Assembly (NCBI GenBank): GCA_017607445.1
Contig: JAEVHH010000001.1
Span: 4,154,001 to 4,218,000, forward strand
Direction of reading: 5' to 3'
DNA from: Histoplasma ohiense
Taxonomy: Eukaryota; Ascomycota; Eurotiomycetes; Onygenales; Ajellomycetaceae
Length of the DNA stretch: 64,000 nt
Both the position numbers and the translations under genes were made by a program. The notes below the pieces were generated by a model. It searched no databases and had not been told where the DNA came from. It saw only the letters and a program-made list of their open reading frames with translations. The stretch's first letter is position 1, and each line of letters begins with the position of its first letter. Shown in pieces: positions 55,997 to 64,000 of this stretch.

Positions 55997-57782
55997 ATGG
56001 TTCGATCACGGGGTATCACAAAATTCCTGGCCCTCGCTTGGGCATTTGTATCAGTTTCCCAGGCAAATTCCATTGGGGAAAAAGCGAGTTTTGGGCACAA
56101 TGGGAAGTATGTTCACACTGCCGCCTTCCAAGGCCGGTTTCCCTGTTTGGATATCAAACAAAGCCACTTTCTGACAGCGTCTAGGATATCGGCAGACAAG
56201 CATATAATCCCCGGCTGGCAGCTGTCTGGGACGGGGCATACTCCTCAGAAGGTATGATTCAGCTCCATTCTGGACAAGGTTTACTGAATATAGCGCATTG
56301 ATACGGCTGTATCTAACCATGCTCCAGCTGTCGGATCGGGTGATTTTGACCCCCCCATATACCGGTAACAAACGGGGATCGCTGTGGTCCGAACAACCGT
56401 AAGTATATATCCTTTTCTTGTTTGACTCCGGGAAGCTTGGGAGATATTAACTTGGTGGGAAGGTTCGACGGATCCGAATGGATAGTCGATTTTGATTTCA
56501 GATCCAACGGCGCGGAGAGGGGAGGCGGAAATCTCCAGCTGTGGTACGTCAAGGATGGACTGTCCAAAATCTCAACGGCAAGCGTATACACTGCTGGCCG
56601 GTTTGATGGGTTCGTCCTTGTAATTGATGTACCGAACGGAAGAGTAAGTCTTGAGGGTCCCAGAGACCTGTACAGGATCTAGCGTTTCGCCGCTGATACG
56701 AATCGCCTTGTTGACTGCGACTTTGTTTTCTAGGGCGGAAGCGTCCGGGGCTTTTTAAATGACGGCACCACAGATTATAACAGCGCAAATGTTGACGGCC
56801 TGGCATTTGGGCATTGTGACTACTCATATCGGAATCTCGGACGACTCTCACACATTCAAATCAAACAAACAAAATCAACATTTGAGGTTCTGACTGATGG
56901 GAAGCCCTGCTTTTCAACAGACAAGGCGGGTTCCCGGACTTCATTTTTTATCCTCCGTTTATATTCAACTAACAGTTATTCAGGTATTTGTTCCGCCGGG
57001 TAACAATTTTGGAATCACAGCCGCGTCGGCAGAGAACCCGGATTCTTTCGAAGTCTTCAAGTTTGTCTTGAGCATTCCAGACACCACAGCTCCGGGCGGC
57101 CAGCCATACCAACATCGCCCTTATGAGAACCAGCAAATCCCGAATAACAACAACAACAACCAAATCCCAATCCAGCAACAAGCAACCGGCGCTGGCGGCA
57201 ACGGCATTGATAACCGGCTCAATGACTTGCAAAACCGTCTGCAAGGGCTAGTAGGAACTGCGGACCGACTTCTGACTGAAATCCAGTCACTATCCAGAAA
57301 AGTCGACGAGCGTCACCAGGACACCTTGCAAAAACTAACTGCAAATCGTGATCAGGTGGGTCAAATGGAGCAACGGATGCAGCGCATTGAGAACATTCTC
57401 CAGGCCGTGCATAAGGGCGTGACGGACTCCGACCTCAAGAATCAGTTGCACAGGCTGCAGGATGCCTTGAAGACTTCACACACGGGAGTGATCGAGCAAC
57501 TCCAATCGACTTCACATCGTACGTATATGCCTGTCCTTTTGTCGCCTTTTGTCGCGTTCAGGAAATGTTCTAGAACTTCACATTTTATTCTCGGTCTGCG
57601 GGAACCACCCAAAAGAAAACGCCAAAGCTAACCATACAAAACCCATTCTTACAGAGATACTCTCCTCCAAGCCACGAATGGGATTCTTCATCTTCCTAAT
57701 AGTTGTGTGCCAACTTGGACTTGCCGCTTCGTATATCGTGTACAAACGGCGTCGCGCAAATATGCCCAAAAAGTTCCTATAA
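55997..57782 (+). CDS. L-type lectin cargo receptor (ERGIC-53/Emp47 type)
   Basis: Seven exons: 55997-56106, 56185-56251, 56328-56398, 56463-56643, 56734-56925, 56984-57518 and 57655-57782 (427 residues). A signal peptide (ITKFLALAWAFVSVSQANS) is followed by the L-type lectin domain (about 27-235): IPGWQLSGTGHTPQ, VILTPPYTGNKRGSLW, GGGNLQLWY and DGLAFGHCDY. A Gln/Asn-rich linker and a coiled coil (about 265-375) follow, then one transmembrane helix and a short basic tail ending KKFL. Lys at -4 and -3 forms a KKxx COPI retrieval signal, so the protein should cycle between ER and Golgi as a glycoprotein cargo receptor. The fifth intron appears to begin with GC (AAG/GCGGGT) rather than GT, since GT choices nearby break or lengthen the conserved DK-VFVPPGNNFG junction. 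Confidence 0.9.
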
Positions 57783-60439
57783 GGTGGATGGAATATCCGT
57801 TGCATACCTAACATTCTGCCCCTACAGGAAAAGATGAGAAAGTGGGAGAAAGAAAAAGAAAAGATTTGTCCAAATGCTTAAACATGTGACTGAAATACCA
57901 ACAAATACAGCAAAAATTAAGACATGACAACGTGAGAAATATAAAGAAAGAATGATATCCAGAATCATCACAAGGATCCAAGACGATTATTTAAACCGAG
58001 ACAAGAGAAAATGGCAAGGAATGAAAAGATATAAGGCAACAAAATCTGTGAAATGATACACTTATCCATATACCTCCTTCTCTCACCGGCTATTTCCCCA
58101 TCTTTGGTTGGCAAATGATTTGCCCATTATTTATCTATTATACTCCTCTTTACGTTTTCCCCTTGCTATCGTTTTGTACCAAGTTGGCCTGCTTCACTTT
58201 TCGGTTCTGTTTTATTCCCATATACTTACCCTTCCTTGTTGGCGGTATTTTCCATCTTGCATCCAGTTTGTAAGTGAGCTCGAAAGATTTTGTCCAGGTT
58301 ATTACTTCTTTCCTCACTTTCGTCCTCTCTTCTTTTGAAATTTCACAGTCGTGTTTTTCACATGTTTTTCATTCCTGTTTTCCTTTTCTGGCTTTATTTT
58401 TCAACTTCCTATCTTTCCATAGATATATATACGCCTGCTATGTTTTGCGCCCTGATCTCTATCCTCTATGAATGTGTTCCCTCATATTCATCATGATTAC
58501 TCTCGATCTCCCTTCCACTCTATATCAAAAATGTCTCTATTATTGTTGCACCGGGTCGCTTCATCTCCTCCGCGTCGATCGGACCAAAAAATAAAATCAA
58601 AAATAAAGCAACTAACCCCCTCGTTCATCTCCAAATACCATCTCGGACCAGCCGGACACTTTCCGAGAAGAAGAGGTTAAGGGTTTGAGAAGCCCCGCAG
58701 CAGAATAGAAGAGGAAGGTACATGTACATGTACGTACATGTATATAGCGAGGGGACAAAATAACTCCCAGGACACTAGTTAACATCCGCATCGGACGCTT
58801 AAGCATGGCCTCTCTCCCTCCCTTCCGTCCCCCGCGAGTACATATATAAAACAAAAGTAAAAGTAAAAGTGAAAGTGAAAATCCAGTCGTCGAGGGGTTT
58901 AAATACAACTTCATGTTTAACTACTAACTTGTATGTATGTATGCTAACCAAGCGGAATAAGCTATATGAGCTATCGGGGACACACACACTGGTCATATTC
59001 ATGTTCTTCGGGCAATTTCCAGGGCAAATTTGTCCATACCTCCTCCACGTGTAAACGTTTTGTGTGTGGGGGGGGGGGGAGGTTGTTTGTTGTTGTGTAG
59101 TTAACTCTGCGACGGGGATGAATAAAAAACATCTGAACTCTGAAAATTTCGACCCATGTCTCCACTATCCTAAAGCTGGAATTAGTTAGAGACACAGACC
59201 GACAAAAAATTAAACCCTCGGCAGGAAAAGTTACTGTACTCATCCATGATCAAACTCGAAAGTGGAACAGGGCCTCGGGGAAGAAAAAAAAAAAAAAAAA
59301 AACTTCTCTGTTGCAGAAACATCCATCCATTCCATCCAGACCACCAAGTTAAGTTACTTTTTGCCCTTTTTTCTGAGGGAACTCTATTCTGAATAACTTT
59401 GAACCTCCTAACTTATCTTAGATTCATGCCCCTACCCGTTTTCAAACGCTTTATTTCATCATCCAACAAATAAGAATAATCCCCCCCCAAAAAAAAAAAG
59501 ATTGCAGATTGATTGTATCCGGATAGAAAGACGTGTTTTCTCTATTCTTCATCCTTCCTCCGTTGCACGGTTCGGCGCCTGGGTTCGTTCTGGCGTCCTG
59601 TTCGCTAATATACATTAAAAAGAAAAAAGTATTGAAAAAGAAGAAAAAAACCAACAGCAGCAACGGCAGTAAATAACAATGGTAGTTAGGCCCCCCCCCC
59701 CCGTATTCAAGAAGCAAACAGTAGAAGTAGAAGCAGAAACAGCAGCAGGGGCCAGATGAAATAGCAAAGCAGTGCCGGAGTCACACAAAAGTGTATACAT
59801 GACGAAGACGAAGATGATGATGATGATGAAGACGATGATGTTCCTCAGAAACAAAGATACAATCTCCACCTGGCGAGTCGCTGACTCGTGGATGGTTGAA
59901 AGAGCGTTAGGCGAGACCGCGATAATAGGGGGTGGGGGACGAATCTAAGAGGAGGCGGGAAATAGGAGGCATCAATGTATTAATCAAACCATCCCAACGA
60001 CCCCCCAAAACATGTTTAGATGCTCCTCGCCGCTGGAAACAAGGGCACACAGGCTTTACAAGAACAGAATTCCAAACAACTCCTCAACCCCAAAGAGGCC
60101 AGTCTGGTCCTCCCACAAACACCACACGGGATAGGTAACATCGATTTTGTAAATAAAACAAGGGCATGAATTAAAAAAAAAATCCCGTGTCGACAAAACG
60201 ACTTTTCTTACTCCGGACCCAATGCATTGAAATGTAAAAAGAAAAAAAAAAAAGAGATCGAAAACAACAAAAGTTAACGAAACAAATCGCTCTGCCCTGC
60301 TCAATCTAGTTTATACAATGGAATAAGCTCCACGCGAGCAATGAAAAAAAAAGAAATTTTGAAAATACAATAAAGTAAAACCATGAGATATATTCAGTCG
60401 TAAAGCGCGGCGTCGACAAAAGAAAGAAAAAAAAAAAAT
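57783..60439. other. Gene-poor stretch downstream of the lectin gene
   Basis: About 2.7 kb, AT-rich, with many A and C homopolymers. A palindromic GTACATGTAC cluster lies at 58719-58742. ORFs are short and show no family resemblance. No RNA gene was recognised. Long UTRs or an uncharacterised non-coding RNA are possible. Confidence 0.5.
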
Positions 60440-60792
60440 TTAAAGGCGAGGGCCGGCCAGCGTATGATATCGGAATCTCTTCATGAATTCGGGTAGATCG
60501 TTTAACGAGACCCGGGAAACACAGGATCTCAAATCTTTGAAAGCGGCGCCGCCTATCGTTCCCTCACGGGTGCCAGACAAATAACGTTGATGTGTCGTAA
60601 GAGTGGCCATGGCGGGGCTCCGAGGTAGCAGCTGAGACAGATATTTCAAACTTCTTTTACCCTCCCCCTGTCAAAAAGGGTAAAAAAAGGCTGTCAAAAC
60701 TTTACAGCGAACCGCACCACCAATACCATAGCCGCGTATACCGGACCCGTACGGAGAAGCGAGAAGGTTTTGTTTTGAACTGCGCCTAGCAT
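60440..60792 (-). CDS. Candidate small protein gene (unrecognised)
   Basis: A compositionally distinct island holds a 56-codon ORF from ATG 60610 to TAA 60440-60442 (MATLTTHQRYLSGTREGTIG...). Its frame stays open upstream to a TTTTTGACAG acceptor at 60668. A second open frame from ATG 60792 to 60706 ends in phase at GTAAAG, and joining the two across a 38-nt intron gives 104 residues without a frame break. The family was not recognised. An intron this short is at or below the usual fungal minimum, so either only the shorter ORF is real or the whole is chance. No hydrophobic helix or motif stands out. Confidence 0.25.
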
Positions 60793-61025
60793 AGGGCATT
60801 GATTAAGATGCGAGTCGCGGGAACGAATTAAGGTAAAAAATACAGCGAGGTACCAACACCGAGATTCTGGGAGGGATATGTTTCTGGATATATCCTGTCA
60901 TATATCAAGACAAAAACACATGGCCCTTGGGTGGTCAATCAAGGGTGGCGCGCTACGCTCTTCAAGACCTGTAACCTCAACACATGGGGTATCGAGACCG
61001 TATCACTCGATGTTAAACTACCCAA

Positions 61026-61242
61026 CTTTCCTCAGCTCTCGGGACAAAAGGATCCGAAGACCCCCGTCCGTACACCTCGTGGCGGGTGCACCCTGTAAAA
61101 AAGAAGAGAGCGAGTACTAGCTGAGCAGTAGCAAACAACTCACCTCCACCATCTTTCCTCAGTTCTCAGGACAAATGATCCGAAGATCCCGTCCGTACAC
61201 CTCGTGGCGGGCGCACCGTAGAATAGAGAACGAGTACTAGCT
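61026..61242. repeat. Two diverged tandem copies of a ~90-100-bp unit
   Basis: Unit one (61026-61122) and unit two (61153-61242) both begin CTTTCCTCAG, share TCCGTACACCTCGTGGCGGG and end GCGAGTACTAGCT or ACGAGTACTAGCT. A third, weaker echo (GAGAGAAGCGGTACTAGTTAG, 61315-61335) covers the stop codon of the Rco1-like gene. Confidence 0.8.
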
Positions 61243-61328
61243 AGTAAGAAGATGCTAACGCGCCAACATTCCCAACATTCTAAAGCAAAGAGGGGGCCCG
61301 AGGACCCTCTCGAGCGAGAGAAGCGGTA

Positions 61329-64000
61329 CTAGTTAGTGGTAGCGGAGTCCGAGGTCAACGCCTGGATGCGTTGATTGGCCAGGTCCTGGATGGCCCGGAG
61401 AAGACTGATTTCGTCAGTGTCCTTGCAAGCGCTCTCCGGAACGTTCGCAAGGAGCTGGTTGACCAGCTGTGCAGCCCGCTCAGGGTACGCGAGCGCAGCC
61501 GACTGAGTGACTGCCGCCATGCCCCCAAGGGCGATAACAGCGTCGCGCTCAGCCGGTGCCAAGAGGGACAAAGCGGCATCTGCATCCGCATCCGTATTGT
61601 TCCCCAAGTTCTGAGCCCCTGAAACTATGACAGCTTCCTGGGTAGAACCGTTGGAGGATACAGTGTCCTCCGCACCCTGAGCGTTCGAAACACGCCCCGG
61701 CGCCACCGGAGTGGCTGTAACCCGGACGGTTCGAGCCGCAGCGGCCTTAATAGCCGCTAGAGCCTGGGCTTCCGCATAACCGCTAGAAAACATATCAGCA
61801 ACTCTTACACACACACACACACAAAAAAAAAAATTGAATGAAAGAAAGAAATGAAAATGAAAATGAAGAGCCCGAAAAAAAATGTGGGGAGGTATTATTA
61901 TATGGGGGCTGAGGGGAAGCGTACCGTTTAACGCGACTGACGAAATCCATAATTACGCCGCGTTCCGGCACACGATACACGGCCCCAGCTATCTCTTGCT
62001 CGCTGAAGCGCTCCGCCTCGCTGTCGCTGGGCAAGATTTCGATGTCGATGAATTTCGGGTTGCGCGGGCGACGAATCTGTGCGAAACGTCCCCCCCCGAG
62101 GCCACCTAGGCTAGCCAGGTCGTGATCGATGTGGTTCGGGCATTTCCAATGAAGGGCCCGGTTCTCGCTCCCGGGCACCTGTGGGGGCGGATTGGACCGC
62201 GGCGGGTCGAGACAATCCAAATGCCACGAACAAGGACAGTAGTCGCACTGGATGATTGGCCGACGCCCGTTGGACGTCAGGCCGCACCTAATGCAGGTGA
62301 TGAGCCTTCCCTTGGCATCAGTAAGCCTTAATAAGGCGTTACGGTCCTCGGGACGACCCGTGCGATTCCCTCGAGTGCGACTACCGCCTTTCGGAAGAAT
62401 GGGGACTGCTTTGTACGCCCCATCTTCACCCGTTTTCGCTCCCGCGAAGAATTCGCGGATCTCGGGTGGTAGCTCGTAGTTCTTCGGTGGCATGTTCTCC
62501 ACCGTTTCTATCAAAGGGCCCAACGTCCCCTTTACCCTACAAGTAGGGCAGAACCACTGTCCCTCAGGTGGTGATTTGGGATCCATGGGCGGCGCCAAGC
62601 ATTCGAAATGGAACGAGTCAATGCATCCGTCACAACACAGAAGCTGGCCACTACCGTTACACAGACGACAAAAATCAATGTTATCGATTTCATCCGGCGG
62701 CCTTTGAAGGCGAAAAATGAAGGAGTATATTAGTATGAAGATAGAAACTATATAAAAGAAAAAAAAAAAAAAAAAAAAAAAAAAAACCAAAGGGGTTAAA
62801 AACATATGGAAACACTTACGCAACCGATTTCCGTGTTCTCTTGGGAGGTTTTTGTGGAATGGCGGGAGCAACTTCAACTTTATCTCCACTTTCACTCGAC
62901 TCGAATATCTCTCTTGATCTTTTGCTGCTGGTTGAAGGTACTGGCTGCGGTGATGGAGAAGCGGTCTCAATGGTGACAGGGGTTCTGGAAGGTCGGATGT
63001 GGCTTTCTGGGACAGGAAAATCGTTAAAAGTCTTTCTCAACGCCAAACGCTTAGCTGCAAGAGCTTCGTCCGAGTACTCTAGATCGTCCATTCTCTTGCG
63101 TTTTCGAGTATCAGGGTCTTCTAAGGATGGGAAAACAGATTGAGACCTCGCAGGAACGGAACGCTTCTTTCCCTTGGCGTGTGGTCCCGTCGCTCGTCGT
63201 CCTTTGCGTTTGTGAGGAACCGAATTGGCTGCACGACCGGAAGTCATTGCAGGGGCGAAGGTTTCGGCATCAAGTGATTTTGCGGAGGAGAGTGATGACG
63301 AGGTACTAGCAGAAGACTGGGTACGTGTCATCGCAATAGCTTCATGGGTGGAATGTTTGCTTCGATCTTTTCTGACCGCATCTCGCATGACAGTCTGGAA
63401 GCGTGATTTCTCATGGGGCCCAGCCTCCTTGCTGAATACACCCTCCAGAACAGCGAAAAGAAATTGATCCTTAGCGGTAGCATCCCTGATCTGTTTTAGG
63501 CCGTTAGCAACTTTTATATCCTTAAGCTCCTCCGCACGAGCGATGGCTGCGTCAACAACTTTTAGGATTGTTTCTTGTGGATATTTCAATGTAGGAGGTG
63601 TGGAGAGTAAAGTCGGTGTAAGTGGATGACCGTTAATGGGTGCGATCTCCGGTTCTATGTTGTTGTTCCCCATTGTAGAGCGCGTAGGACTTAGGGTTCT
63701 GTCTCCATTCGGAAGGGATGGAAATCCACTCTGCATGAATGGGCTTTCTGATGGCCCAGGCTCATCCGCAGAAGTCGAGGCAGTTCCCGGCCTGTAGTCA
63801 CCCGTGGGAGTTGATTTTGCAGATTTAGTGCCGTTGTTCTTGGCGGGAATCGGGGTAGAAGATTTCGCGGTAGGCATGAGACCGAGTCGTCGACGTACAC
63901 TGATCGACGGAAGAACTCCTAAGGGGGTAGTGCTAGCAAGGTGATAAGTCTTCTCCCCCTTCTTGGAATCGAATTTGTAGCTTGGAGTTGGCGGGGGTAA
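61329..64000 (-). CDS. Two-PHD-finger protein, Rco1-like (Rpd3S/Clr6-II type), 5' end outside window
   Basis: Three exons are visible on the minus strand: from the window edge to 62820, 62701-61925 and 61782-61329 (803 residues visible). The frame is open to base 64000 (PPPTPSYKFDSKKGEKTYHL, then TTPLGVLPSI), so ATG 63877 is probably internal. The introns are 118 nt (with a 28-nt homopolymer) and 142 nt. PHD1 is FCRLCNGSGQLLCCDGC...FHFECL...WFCPTC and PHD2 is CIRCG...IIQCDYCPCSWHLDCLDPP...WKCPNH. Two PHD fingers separated by a roughly 100-residue spacer resemble Rco1, the subunit that directs the Rpd3S histone deacetylase to transcribed H3K36-methylated chromatin. The N-terminal 390 residues are Ser/Pro/Lys-rich with NLS-like clusters. 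Other double-PHD regulators such as Cti6 or Snt2 relatives are less likely. Confidence 0.75.
62759..62786. repeat. 28-bp poly(A) run (poly(T) in the sense of the Rco1-like gene)
   Basis: An uninterrupted A28 lies inside the 118-nt intron of the Rco1-like gene. On the sense strand it is a long polypyrimidine run far upstream of the acceptor. It is also a likely sequencing-length error. Confidence 0.9.

Noticed and set aside
56926..56983. GT-AG alternative for lectin intron 5 (donor GTTCCC, acceptor AACAG)
   Set aside because: It adds AVIQ into a conserved junction and puts the branch-like CTAAC directly on the acceptor. The GC-AG reading is preferred but not proven.
1..64000. tRNA, rRNA, CRISPR, transposon or secondary-metabolite cluster
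   Set aside because: I looked by eye for B-box-like GGTTCGA, rRNA-like stretches, spaced repeats, terminal repeats with transposase/RT motifs, and PKS/NRPS motifs; none was found. A tRNAscan, Rfam or RepeatMasker run would be decisive.

Overview
The window is nuclear DNA of a filamentous ascomycete. Three things support this. The genes carry short introns (about 50-150 nt) with GTATGT/GTAAGT-type donors, CTAAC-like branch sites and CAG/TAG acceptors. The gene set is fungal: Trs85, Itc1, Atp25, Leu5, Pex12, a Chm7-type ESCRT protein, a Rco1-like PHD protein and an Upc2-type regulator. Intergenic DNA is rich in A/T tracts and microsatellites. The protein flavour and intron pattern fit Eurotiomycetes, perhaps Onygenales/Ajellomycetaceae, but the species cannot be fixed from sequence alone.

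Layout from left to right: (1) 1-4.7 kb, the C-terminal part of an Upc2-like transcription factor cut by the window edge, then an HRI/PERK-type eIF2-alpha kinase. (2) 6.2-13.9 kb, a small VOC-fold protein, a GH47 alpha-1,2-mannosidase and a CorA-like membrane protein. (3) 16.9-28 kb, FIG4 phosphoinositide phosphatase, TTI2, the CCA-adding enzyme CCA1 and TRAPP subunit TRS85. (4) 28.4-36.6 kb, CHM7, RAD18, the DNA polymerase delta subunit Pol32/Cdc27 and a GH125 mannosidase. (5) 37.4-45.7 kb, NMD3, ATP25, PEX12 and LEU5. (6) 47.2-57.8 kb, chromatin remodeller subunit ITC1, glucosyltransferase ALG8 and an ERGIC-53/Emp47-type lectin. (7) 57.8-64 kb, a long gene-poor stretch and a Rco1-like two-PHD protein running off the right edge.

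The genes are ordinary single-copy housekeeping loci. I see no transposon, prophage-like island, CRISPR array, rRNA or tRNA gene, and no secondary-metabolite cluster. Several neighbours share a process. RAD18 and the PIP-box-bearing Pol delta subunit are divergent across 236 bp. ALG8 and the ER-exit lectin are divergent across 706 bp. GH47, GH125, ALG8 and the lectin together make four mannose/N-glycan genes in 64 kb. I rebuilt exon structures by hand from splice motifs, reading frame and family conservation. In every multi-exon gene the phases close exactly, but no transcript evidence was available.

The most interesting signals are gene-level control elements: a 14-codon uORF whose TAA overlaps the ATG of the eIF2-alpha kinase (TAATG), a 36-codon uORF overlapping the GH47 ATG (ATGA), a Cys-Pro motif in an extra loop of the kinase, an ITC1 gene whose first coding exon is only ATG, a probable GC-AG intron in the lectin gene, and a recurring 11-bp palindrome TGTAC(A/T)GTACA in non-coding DNA. 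I found no clearly new multi-gene system.
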